Part shown: positions 1-6,068 of the stretch, piece by piece
Layout: each line of letters begins with the position of its first letter
Position numbering within the stretch: the first letter of the stretch is position 1
Source: an uncultured Anaerolineales bacterium
GTDB lineage: Bacteria; Chloroflexota; Anaerolineae; Anaerolineales; UBA11657
Assembly (NCBI GenBank): GCA_913031335.1
Contig: CAJWGI010000093.1
Span: forward strand, 1-6,068
DNA length: 6,068 nucleotides
Direction of reading: 5' to 3'
Notes under the pieces: generated by a model
The model's input: only the letters and a program-made list of their open reading frames with translations
Told to the model about the DNA's origin: nothing
Database searches by the model: none
Position numbers and translations under genes: made by a program

Positions 1-2
1 TA

Positions 3-1970
3 ATGGATAATCTCGCCGGCATGCTGGCCGTCTTCAATCAGTTTGTGGTTGTGGCGGTGGTCATCAACGCCATCTCGCTGCTGCTTTACACGTTTACCTT
101 CAATCTGAAAGACCGCGTGGCGCAGGCTCTGAACGTGTTGCTTGCGTGCGTCGCGGTGGCCTACCTGGGAGACGTGGGTGCATCTGTCGCGCGAGGGGCA
201 GCCGCTGCGGGGGCCTGGTTGCGTTTTCAATGGTTGGGTATAAGCCTGGTTCCGGCGGCCTACCTGCATCTCTCCGACGCGCTGCTGGCGAAAACCGGAA
301 AACCCTCGCGAGGCCGGCGTCGTTTTCTTGTGCGCTTGGCCTATGCAGGCGGTCTGAGTTCAGTCGGGTTGGCGCTGTTCTCCGGACGGGTGGTGGGGCA
401 ACCGGTTGTCGGGGAACGGCTGCAATGGCTGCAGCCGGGAGAGTTGTTCGCCCCGTTTGCGCTCGCCTTCGCGTTCGTGACGCTGGTGGCGATTGTCAAT
501 ATTTACCGTGCGTTTCTGCGCTGTCTCACGCGCGCCACGCGTCGCCGGATGGGATATCTGTTAATTTCATCTCTAGCGGTGCCGCTGGGCGTCTTTCCGT
601 ATCTGATGCCCGCGGGCGGAGGCGCTGCCCAGAGTCACCCGCTGCTCTTCTGGCCGGCTGCGCTGGTGGCTAACGTTGCAGTGAGTGTGGCGCTTGTTTG
701 GATGACATATAGCGTGGCATTTTTCGGCGCGCCGCAGCCGGACCGGGTGGTGAAGGGAAGGCTTTTCCAGTGGATACTGCGCGGCCCGATGGTGGCTTCG
801 CTGGCGGTGGGGGCGTACGTGTTTGTACGCTGGCTCGACCGCATCGCCGGGCTGGATTTGACCCTGTGGGTTCCTGTGGCGGTGGTGGGCGTGGTGCTGC
901 TGGCTCAATATGCAATCACGGTGGTGCGGCTGCCGGTGGAACGACGGTTTTTCTACGGCAGCATTAGCGACCAGGATGACGTGCAGCGGCTGCAGCTTCT
1001 GGGCGAGCGCCTGTTGACAAAGGGCGACGTGCAGCAGTTCCTGGAATCGGTGTTGGCAGCGGCCTGCGATGTGCTGCATATCTCCAGCGGGTTTGTGGCC
1101 GTGATTGGCCGCGCGGGCGCGCGCATCGAGGTGCAGATCGGCTCGCGGCAGCCGCCAACCGAATCGACCACGCTTGCATCCATTGCCCGGCCGGATACGC
1201 GGGATGCATCCGCTGCGGAGTTTTCTCTCTCGGCCGGGGCAGGCCGACTGGAATGGGAGGGCTACTGGATAATACCGCTGCGCAGCGAGAAGCTTGCTGG
1301 AGCAGGGGGGCAGGCCGGCGATGTACTCGGTCTGATGGGATTATATGTGCCCGGGCAGGCCATTCCCGCGCAGGGCGACGACGAAATGGAAACCCTGCAG
1401 ACACTGGTGACACGCGCCGCGACCGCACTCGAGGATCGGCGCTTACAGAGTAAGGTTTTCCGGGCAATGGACAACCTGCTCCCGCAGGTGGATGAATTGC
1501 AGCGCATGCGCGCGGCAGCCCGCTATGCGGGCACACGTGCGCTCGAGGCCGGTGACATTGCACGGAATCCGGACGCCGCCCAATGGGTCAAGGACGCGCT
1601 CAGGCATTTTTGGGGCGGGCCGCGGTTGAGCGAGAGTCCGCTACTGCGCCTGAAGGTGGTGGAAAAGGCGCTGAGCGAACACAACGGAAACCCGGTGAAC
1701 GCACTGCGGGCGGTGTTGAAAAACGCCATCGAGCAGATAAAACCGGAGGGTCAACGCAAATTCACCGGGGAGTGGTTGCTGTACAACATTCTTGAGTTGA
1801 AATTCCTGCAGGGGCAGAAAGTGCGTGACGTGGCCATGCGGTTGGCTGTTTCGGAAGCAGACCTTTATCGGAAACAGCGCGTGGCGGTTGAGGAAGTGCT
1901 GAAGCGCATTGCCCAGATGGAGGTGCAAATGGACGCCTCTGGTGAAAACGAACAGCTTGTGAGTGGGTGA
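3..1970 (+). CDS. Multi-TM/GAF-like membrane sensor with C-terminal HTH-like domain, no kinase
   Basis: The 655-aa protein is probably a cytoplasmic-membrane signal sensor. Hydrophobic stretches at about residues 10-32, 42-58, 75-96, 109-127, 147-169, 184-202 and 216-240 give a seven-helix block like the N-terminal 7TM region of some histidine kinases. Two more follow at about 259-277 and 286-307. Residues about 325-480 look like a GAF-type ligand/sensor domain ('SSGFVAVIG', 'YWIIPLRS', 'VLGLMGLYVPG', then a helix at 'LQTLVTRAATALEDRRLQ'). Residues about 540-640 are helical, and 590-635 resembles a sigma region-4-type helix-turn-helix ('VRDVAMRLAVSEADLYRKQR'). I see no phospho-acceptor H-box, no N/G-box ATP site and no GGDEF, EAL or HD-GYP motif. 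The first bases read TAATG, so the ATG may overlap the stop codon of an upstream gene. ftsK starts 41 bp downstream. Exact function is unknown; a membrane-tethered regulator is my inference. Confidence 0.88.
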   Translation: MDNLAGMLAVFNQFVVVAVVINAISLLLYTFTFNLKDRVAQALNVLLACVAVAYLGDVGASVARGAAAAGAWLRFQWLGISLVPAAYLHLSDALLAKTGKPSRGRRRFLVRLAYAGGLSSVGLALFSGRVVGQPVVGERLQWLQPGELFAPFALAFAFVTLVAIVNIYRAFLRCLTRATRRRMGYLLISSLAVPLGVFPYLMPAGGGAAQSHPLLFWPAALVANVAVSVALVWMTYSVAFFGAPQPDRVVKGRLFQWILRGPMVASLAVGAYVFVRWLDRIAGLDLTLWVPVAVVGVVLLAQYAITVVRLPVERRFFYGSISDQDDVQRLQLLGERLLTKGDVQQFLESVLAAACDVLHISSGFVAVIGRAGARIEVQIGSRQPPTESTTLASIARPDTRDASAAEFSLSAGAGRLEWEGYWIIPLRSEKLAGAGGQAGDVLGLMGLYVPGQAIPAQGDDEMETLQTLVTRAATALEDRRLQSKVFRAMDNLLPQVDELQRMRAAARYAGTRALEAGDIARNPDAAQWVKDALRHFWGGPRLSESPLLRLKVVEKALSEHNGNPVNALRAVLKNAIEQIKPEGQRKFTGEWLLYNILELKFLQGQKVRDVAMRLAVSEADLYRKQRVAVEEVLKRIAQMEVQMDASGENEQLVSG

Positions 1971-1978
1971 AAGGAAGG
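1971..1978 (+). promoter_or_regulatory. Misplaced Shine-Dalgarno-like box AAGGAAGG upstream of ftsK
   Basis: A purine box directly follows the stop codon of the preceding gene. It lies 33 nt before the ftsK ATG, too far for direct use. The ATG itself is preceded only by GAGCCAGA, a poor ribosome site. No alternative ftsK start fits the box, because the ftsK frame has a TGA at 2003-2005. The box could load ribosomes that reach the ATG by coupling or reinitiation, or it may be chance. Confidence 0.25.
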
Positions 1979-2011
1979 CACGTGGATTGCACCTTTTTCC
2001 GCTGAGCCAGA

Positions 2012-4387
2012 ATGAGCACACGCGAGAAACCGCGGAGTAAGGCAACGAAGCGCAGCACCAGGCGCCGCAGTCGCAAACGCGCCACGCGCAGGGTGCTAGC
2101 TGCCACCACGCCCCGAGCAGCCGAGTTTCAACATCGGCTGTTGGGTACGTTGCTGGCGACGGCGCGCGGCCTGCGCCATTATGGCGAGGACCTTGGTGGC
2201 GTGGCATTGCTGGCCGGTGGGGTCATCAGTATGCTGGCGTTGTTGGGTCTCTCGACGGGAACATGGACGGATGTGATCTCGGATGCGCTGCTGGTGTGGC
2301 TTGGGTGGGGCGCCGCCCTTGCGCCGCTGTCGCTGCTGGCCGTGGGGATTGTGTTGCTTGCGCGGGGTCTGGGCTGGCGGCAGACTGTGCCCTGGGTGCG
2401 GGTCATCTCTGCCGAGTTGGCGGCGCTGTGCGTTCTCGGCGGAGCTCATCTAGGAATTGCGGCCACGGATGCCGGCAATCGGGGCATGGAATTAACCGAG
2501 GCGTTGCGGAGTGGGGGCATGGTTGCGCAGGCTTTGGCGGGAAGGGGTGGCGGCAAGATTGGCTGGGCCATGGCTGTTTTTGCGGGGGAACTGGCGAGGG
2601 ATTCCGCCGGATGGCTGCTCGCGCTGATTGGCGGAGCTGCGCTGGCGGTTGCCCTTGGAGTGCGCTGGCAGCAGCTGCTGTTCGGTCTAATCTCTCTGCA
2701 GGGCAAATTGGAGCGCGGGCAGGGCGCTTCCAATCCCGGGCGCGGCCGCGGGCGCGGGCAGGCAGCAGCGCGGAGCTCTCCGCTGCGCGCGACCCAGCCC
2801 GGCGGTGGGCAGCAACGTTTCACCGTTGCCGCGCATCACGACCGGCGTCTGACCGAGCCGCGGCGGCGTTCAAAGTTACTGCCGCCATTGAAACTGTTGG
2901 GCGAGGGCGAGCCGTTGCGCCCCTCGGAGGCAGAAATCAACCGAAACGCGGAGACAATCGAACACACGCTGCAGGAGTTTGGCGTGCCTGCCGAAGTGAT
3001 TGATTTCCGGGTGGGACCGGCAGTGACGCAATTTGCGGTTCAACCCGGATTTGTGGAGAAGGCTGGCAAGGACGGCAATGTGCGTCGTCACAAGGTGCGT
3101 GTGGCGCAGATATCAAACCGCGCGAGCGACCTGACGCTGGCGCTATCCGCGCGGAGCATCCGCGTGGAAGCGCCCGTGCCCGGGCAATCTTTTGTGGGCA
3201 TCGAGGTACCCAATCGGCAGAAAACAAACGTCGGTCTCCGCGGTGTGATTGAATCGCAGGCGTTTCACAGCATCAATTCGCCACTGGCGATTGCGCTGGG
3301 TCGGGATGTCTCCGGCGCGCCGGTGGCAGCTGACCTCGGCGCGATGCCCCATTTGCTTATTGCGGGCACCACCGGCTCCGGCAAGAGCGTGTGCATCACC
3401 TCTATAGTGACCTGCCTGATTTGCAACAACGGCCCCGCCGATTTGCGGCTGGTGATGGTGGACCCGAAAAAGGTTGAGCTGCTGCGTTTCAATGGTTTGC
3501 CGCACCTGCTGGGGCGGGTGGAAGTGGAGCTCGACCGCATCATTGGCACGTTGCGCTGGATGGTACGCGAAATGGACAGCCGCTACCGCAAGTTGGAGAA
3601 GATGGGCGCGCGTGATCTGGATGATTACAACAACAAGATTCAGCGTCGCCGGGGCGAGGAGAAAATACCGCGCATTGTCGTGGTGGTGGATGAACTGGCA
3701 GACCTGATGATGATGGCGCAAAACGAGACTGAGCAAACTCTGGTTCGGCTGGCACAGATGGCACGCGCCACCGGCATCCATCTGCTGGTGGCCACCCAGC
3801 GTCCCAGCACTGACATTCTCACCGGCCTGATAAAAGCGAACTTTCCCGCCCGCATTTCATTTGCGGTGGCATCTTCGACTGATTCTCGCGTCATCCTCGA
3901 CACCACCGGCGCTGAATCTCTGCTGGGGCAGGGAGATATGCTCTTTCTCAGCCCTGACGCTCCTGCGCCGATGCGTATTCAGGGAGTGTTCACCAGTGAT
4001 GCCGAGGTTGATGAAATCGTGGCGCACTGGCGCGAGCATGAAGCTGCGGACGCCGCTGACGATGATCCGGCTGCGGAGGATGAGACCCGGTTGCAGATGC
4101 AGGCCCAAGTGGCCCCGTGGGATGACTTGCTCCGTCAGCGGGCGCAGGTGGCGGACAAAGATGACCAGATTCTGCAGGCCGTTGCAGTGGTGAAGAGACA
4201 CCGTACCGCCTCTGCGAGCTTGTTACAGCGCAAATTGAAGATTGGGTATCCGCGCGCGGCTCGCCTGATGGATGAGCTCTTCGAAATGGGTGTTGTCGGC
4301 GAACCGCGTCAGGGCGGCAAGACGCGGGAGGTGTTGCTGCAATCCGGTGACACGGCAGACGGCTCTATGGATGACACCGGCGCCTAG
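2012..4387 (+). CDS. ftsK: DNA translocase FtsK/SpoIIIE
   Basis: This is the septum-anchored, ATP-driven hexameric double-stranded DNA pump that clears and segregates chromosome ends at division and, in many bacteria, activates XerCD recombination at dif. At 791 aa it is SpoIIIE-sized rather than E. coli FtsK-sized. Residues 1-30 are very Arg/Lys rich. TM helices are predicted at about 63-82, 92-117, 132-150 and 199-217. A short linker (about 230-290) holds an RGRGRG run. The alpha domain is about 295-400 and the RecA-like beta domain about 420-690, with Walker A GTTGSGKS at 452-459, VDPKK at 483-487, RY at 524-525, Walker B IVVVVDE at 555-561, ATQRP at 594-598 and LLGQGDM near 637-643. Residues about 715-775 form the gamma winged helix that reads orienting DNA sites. 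The start is the first ATG after an in-frame TGA at 2003; the next ATG codon falls inside TM1. The 41-bp gap suggests an operon with the upstream sensor gene. No key residue is missing. Confidence 0.98.
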   Translation: MSTREKPRSKATKRSTRRRSRKRATRRVLAATTPRAAEFQHRLLGTLLATARGLRHYGEDLGGVALLAGGVISMLALLGLSTGTWTDVISDALLVWLGWGAALAPLSLLAVGIVLLARGLGWRQTVPWVRVISAELAALCVLGGAHLGIAATDAGNRGMELTEALRSGGMVAQALAGRGGGKIGWAMAVFAGELARDSAGWLLALIGGAALAVALGVRWQQLLFGLISLQGKLERGQGASNPGRGRGRGQAAARSSPLRATQPGGGQQRFTVAAHHDRRLTEPRRRSKLLPPLKLLGEGEPLRPSEAEINRNAETIEHTLQEFGVPAEVIDFRVGPAVTQFAVQPGFVEKAGKDGNVRRHKVRVAQISNRASDLTLALSARSIRVEAPVPGQSFVGIEVPNRQKTNVGLRGVIESQAFHSINSPLAIALGRDVSGAPVAADLGAMPHLLIAGTTGSGKSVCITSIVTCLICNNGPADLRLVMVDPKKVELLRFNGLPHLLGRVEVELDRIIGTLRWMVREMDSRYRKLEKMGARDLDDYNNKIQRRRGEEKIPRIVVVVDELADLMMMAQNETEQTLVRLAQMARATGIHLLVATQRPSTDILTGLIKANFPARISFAVASSTDSRVILDTTGAESLLGQGDMLFLSPDAPAPMRIQGVFTSDAEVDEIVAHWREHEAADAADDDPAAEDETRLQMQAQVAPWDDLLRQRAQVADKDDQILQAVAVVKRHRTASASLLQRKLKIGYPRAARLMDELFEMGVVGEPRQGGKTREVLLQSGDTADGSMDDTGA

Positions 4388-4440
4388 GCTCATTGCCAAA
4401 ACATGCGTATAGGGCAGCGTTATTGAAGTGGATGTGTGCG

Positions 4441-4466
4441 TTGGAATGCGTTGTCTGGAATTCCAA
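4441..4466 (+). promoter_or_regulatory. Inverted repeat, possible operator upstream of the alcohol dehydrogenase gene
   Basis: TTGGAAT (4441-4447) and ATTCCAA (4460-4466) are perfect 7-bp inverted arms separated by 12 bp. The right arm overlaps a perfect 10-bp palindrome, TGGAATTCCA (4456-4465). The element ends 22 bp before the dehydrogenase ATG. There is no T-run after it, so it is not an intrinsic terminator. Its position and dyad symmetry suit a dimeric transcription factor, but no convincing -35/-10 pair is visible in this 101-bp spacer, so the operator role is inferred. Confidence 0.35.
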
Positions 4467-4476
4467 TCTGAGACAG

Positions 4477-4488
4477 TGAATTGAAACT
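4477..4488 (+). repeat. Pre-start box TGAATTGAA, copy 1
   Basis: TGAATTGAA ends exactly 3 nt before the dehydrogenase ATG. The same 9-mer at the same spacing precedes the reductase ATG at 5648. Including the ATG, the two 15-nt stretches match at 13 positions. No GGAGG-like ribosome site is present in either leader, so the box may serve translation initiation or, with its first six bases at -12 to -7 from the ATG, a leaderless promoter. Both roles are inferred. Confidence 0.35.
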
Positions 4489-5493
4489 ATGAAGGCGTGG
4501 GTGCTTTCAGAACCCGCTCCAGTTGAAGATGCGCCTCTGCAGTTGGAGCAGCGGCCGCTGCCGCAACCCGGCAGCGAGCAGCTGCGGCTGCGGGTGCACG
4601 CCTGTGGCGTCTGTCACACTGATTTGCATCTGGTGGAGGGGGAACTTCCGCAGCCGGCGCTGCCTGTCGTGCCCGGTCACCAGGTGGTGGGTGTGGTGGA
4701 TGCGCTTGGAGACGGGGTGACGGGTTGGGAAATGGGCGAGCGCGCTGGCGTGCCCTGGCTTGGCTACACATGCGGTGTGTGCTCGTTCTGCCACAGTGGG
4801 CGGGAAAACCTGTGCGAGAGTGCACGCTTCACCGGTTATCAGGCGGATGGAGGTTATGCGGAGTATGTGCTGGTACACGCTGATTATGCCGTGCGCATTC
4901 CGCCCGCGTTCTCGGATGCGGCCGCCGCGCCGCTGCTGTGCGCGGGGACAGTGGGGTACCGCTCGCTGCGCCTTTCCGGGCTGCAGCCCGGCGAGCGATT
5001 GGGAATCTACGGCTTCGGCGGAAGCGGGCACCTGTGCATTCAGGTTGCGCGGTATTGGGGCTGCGAGGTGTATGTGTTTACGCGCAGCGTCGAACACCAG
5101 CAGCACGCCCGAGAACTGAACGCCGCGTGGGTCGGCGTGGCTTCCGAAACGCCGCCAGCGCAGCTTGACCGCGCAATCATCTTCGCGCCCGCCGGCTGGC
5201 TGGTGCCCCTTTCCCTTGGCTACCTCCGCCCGGGCGGCAGCCTGTGCATCAATGCCATTCACGCTAGCCCGATTCCGGAGATGCCATACAGATTGCTGTG
5301 GAAGGAACGTACCATCACCACCGTGGCAAACGCCACTCGCCGCGATGCACGCGAGTTCATGGAACTGGCTGCCGAGGCTGGGGTCGCAACGCAGGTGCAG
5401 CCTTTTCCAATGCGGGCAGCGAACGAAGTGCTGCAGCAATTGAAACACGGCCGCACAACAGGCAGCGCTGTGCTCATCGTGCGCGAAAATTGA
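4489..5493 (+). CDS. Zinc-dependent medium-chain alcohol dehydrogenase
   Basis: A cytosolic oxidoreductase interconverting alcohols and aldehydes or ketones with NAD(P)H, complete at 334 aa. The GroES-like N-terminal half carries the catalytic-zinc motif CGVCHTD at residues 39-45 (C42 as ligand), PGHQ at 62-65 and C151 in LLCAG. The structural-zinc cysteines are C95, C98, C101 and C109. The Rossmann half has YGFGGSGH at 174-181. The second beta strand ends VYVFTRS (194-200) with Arg and no acidic residue, which favours NADP(H) over NAD(H). YGFGGSGH and the overall length resemble the AdhA-like class of zinc-binding dehydrogenases (TIGR02822 type, from memory). The usual GHE glutamate is Gln65 here. 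Substrate cannot be read from the sequence. It lies 101 bp after ftsK behind a possible operator and lacks a clear Shine-Dalgarno, so it may be a separate transcription unit. Confidence 0.95.
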   Translation: MKAWVLSEPAPVEDAPLQLEQRPLPQPGSEQLRLRVHACGVCHTDLHLVEGELPQPALPVVPGHQVVGVVDALGDGVTGWEMGERAGVPWLGYTCGVCSFCHSGRENLCESARFTGYQADGGYAEYVLVHADYAVRIPPAFSDAAAAPLLCAGTVGYRSLRLSGLQPGERLGIYGFGGSGHLCIQVARYWGCEVYVFTRSVEHQQHARELNAAWVGVASETPPAQLDRAIIFAPAGWLVPLSLGYLRPGGSLCINAIHASPIPEMPYRLLWKERTITTVANATRRDAREFMELAAEAGVATQVQPFPMRAANEVLQQLKHGRTTGSAVLIVREN

Positions 5494-5537
5494 CGCGCGT
5501 CGGTGTGCCCATTCACGTCCGGCGCCTCCAGCAACGC

Positions 5538-5566
5538 GTGTCAACCACGGCCACTTCTGTTACAAT
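5538..5566 (+). promoter_or_regulatory. Predicted sigma70-type promoter with extended -10, upstream of the reductase gene
   Basis: The -35-like GTGTCA (5538-5543, 4 of 6 consensus) is followed after exactly 17 bp by TACAAT (5561-5566, 5 of 6 consensus). TG at 5558-5559 makes an extended -10 (TGTTACAAT). Transcription would start near 5572-5574, giving a leader of about 75 nt before the ATG at 5648. A 5-bp inverted repeat, GGCCA (5549-5553) and TGGCC (5566-5570), brackets the -10. This is the best promoter candidate in the window, but it is judged by consensus alone. Confidence 0.5.
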
Positions 5567-5579
5567 GGCCTGCCTGAAG

Positions 5580-5615
5580 AGCCACCTCCGCGCACATTTG
5601 GCGCGCTGGCTTTTT
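5580..5615 (+). terminator. Hairpin plus T-run: weak terminator or leader attenuator
   Basis: AGCCA (5580-5584) pairs with TGGCT (5607-5611), and CGCGC (5589-5593) pairs with GCGCG (5601-5605) around a 7-nt loop. An internal loop of CCTC faces a single C. Five T follow at 5611-5615. It could end transcripts of the dehydrogenase gene. However, it lies downstream of the predicted start point near 5573 and upstream of the reductase ATG, so transcripts from that promoter would also meet it, as in an attenuator. The T-run is short and the stem interrupted, so strength is doubtful. Confidence 0.4.
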
Positions 5616-5635
5616 GCGAAATGAGCGGCGAGAGA

Positions 5636-5647
5636 TGAATTGAACGT
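5636..5647 (+). repeat. Pre-start box TGAATTGAA, copy 2
   Basis: This is an exact second copy of the 9-mer found before the dehydrogenase ATG, again ending 3 nt before the start codon (then CGT here, ACT there). Upstream lies GAGAGA, the only purine-rich stretch in this leader. The matching position relative to two neighbouring start codons supports the start chosen for the reductase. Confidence 0.35.
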
Positions 5648-6068
5648 ATGACGAAACCCGGCGGCAGTTCCAATCCTTTACGCGTGGCCATAATCGGTTC
5701 AGGCCCGGCCGGTTTTTACGCTGCCGCTCACCTTTTCAAGGCGAGTGACGGCGCAGTTGAAGTGGATATGTTCGACCGGCTGCCCACTCCGTTCGGGCTG
5801 GTGCGTTTCGGTGTGGCGCCCGATCACCTGAAGATAAAATCTGTGACCAAGGTTTACGAGCGCACCGCTGCGCGTCCGGAGTTGCGCTTCTGGGGCAACG
5901 TCGAGTTTGGCAAACACGTCACTCTGGAGGACCTGCGGGTGCATTACCATTGCGTGCTGTTTTCGTCAGGGTCGCAGAGTGACCGCAAAATGGGTATCCC
6001 CGGAGAGGACCTTGCCCGCAGCCATGCAGCTACCGAATTCGTGGCGTGGTACAACGGCCACCCAGATT
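5648..6068 (+). CDS. NADPH-ferredoxin/adrenodoxin reductase-like FAD enzyme (FprA type), 3' truncated
   Basis: The reading frame is open to the window end: 140 codons plus one base are present, about a third of the 450-odd residues usual for the family. Such flavoproteins carry electrons between NADPH and ferredoxin. After a short polar N-terminus, [14 protein letters not shown] (13-26) is the FAD-binding beta-alpha-beta with GxGxxG at 17-22. [19 protein letters not shown] (42-60) is the hallmark of the adrenodoxin-reductase/FprA group and separates it from plant-type [22 protein letters not shown] (104-122) matches the family's ATG-type flavin segment, with Ser-Ser in place of the usual Ala-Thr. 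[15 protein letters not shown] (126-140) is also family-typical. The ATG is the first possible start before the FAD fold; its leader holds a predicted promoter and hairpin. The NADPH-binding half lies outside the window. A second-strand subunit role in a larger oxidoreductase is less likely given the motif order. Confidence 0.93.
   Translation, partial: MTKPGGSSNPLRVAIIGSGPAGFYAAAHLFKASDGAVEVDMFDRLPTPFGLVRFGVAPDHLKIKSVTKVYERTAARPELRFWGNVEFGKHVTLEDLRVHYHCVLFSSGSQSDRKMGIPGEDLARSHAATEFVAWYNGHPD

Noticed and set aside
573..1563. Minus-strand open frames inside the sensor gene
   Set aside because: Low-complexity, Arg/Pro/His-rich translations with no domain signal, opposite a gene with clear TM and GAF-like structure.
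2730..2765. GC-rich, partly palindromic stretch inside ftsK
   Set aside because: Explained by the Arg/Gly-rich linker codons (about residues 241-250) between the membrane and motor domains.
482..3791. Three E. coli Chi octamers GCTGGTGG (482-489, 662-669, 3784-3791)
   Set aside because: Each falls in Leu-Val coding context and follows codon bias. E. coli Chi is not expected to work outside enterobacteria.
2717..3933. Two copies of GGGCAGGG (2717-2724, 3926-3933), matching the E. coli FtsK-orienting KOPS motif, both on the + strand within ftsK
   Set aside because: About this number is expected by chance in a G-rich coding strand. The copy at 3926 encodes part of the conserved LLGQGDM motif, and the orienting sequence in this lineage is unknown.
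4507..5544. Long open frame of 345 codons on the minus strand
   Set aside because: It is antisense to the dehydrogenase gene, has no recognisable motif and is His/Arg/Ala-rich, as expected from reading a GC-rich gene backwards.
5494..5647. Possible tRNA, small RNA or small gene in the spacer before the reductase
   Set aside because: No cloverleaf or T-arm consensus, and no short frame with both a ribosome site and sensible coding content. Only the promoter and hairpin signals are supported.
1..6068. Defence system, mobile element or CRISPR array
   Set aside because: No transposase, integrase, nuclease or toxin motif and no regularly spaced repeats. The genes are of chromosomal housekeeping and redox type.

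Overview
The window is a GC-rich bacterial chromosomal segment in which every supported gene reads on the + strand. Its core is a complete ftsK/spoIIIE-type DNA translocase gene. The best taxonomic guess is Chloroflexota, perhaps Anaerolineae. This rests on my recollection of the family of the first protein (N-terminal multi-TM block, GAF-like middle, C-terminal segment of the 'LLYNILELKFL...VRDVAMRLAVSEADLYRKQR' type) and on the GC-rich codon use. No rRNA, tRNA or marker that would fix the taxonomy is present.

Layout: (1) 3-1970, a 655-aa membrane protein with about nine predicted TM helices, a GAF-like cytoplasmic domain and a C-terminal helical domain that looks like a sigma-region-4-type helix-turn-helix. 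It has a sensor-kinase-like front but no kinase. (2) 2012-4387, FtsK (791 aa), complete, with four TM helices, a short Arg/Gly linker, the alpha/beta motor and a gamma winged helix. It follows 41 bp after gene 1, so the two are probably co-transcribed. (3) 4388-4488, a 101-bp spacer with a 7-bp inverted repeat around a perfect 10-bp palindrome, a possible operator. (4) 4489-5493, a zinc-dependent medium-chain alcohol dehydrogenase (334 aa). (5) 5494-5647, a 154-bp spacer with a good sigma70-like promoter (extended -10) and, just downstream of its predicted start point, a hairpin followed by five T. (6) 5648 to the window end, the first 140 codons of an adrenodoxin-reductase/FprA-type NADPH-ferredoxin reductase, cut by the window edge.

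The first two genes look like a cell-division/chromosome-segregation pair: a membrane sensor or regulator next to the septal DNA pump. The last two are redox enzymes, both probably using NADP(H), and each seems to have its own control region. Their ATG codons are preceded by the same 9-mer at the same distance, and neither has a purine-rich Shine-Dalgarno sequence. The most unusual item is the kinase-less 7TM-GAF protein ending in a probable DNA-binding domain. I see no CRISPR array, insertion sequence, phage gene or obvious defence system.
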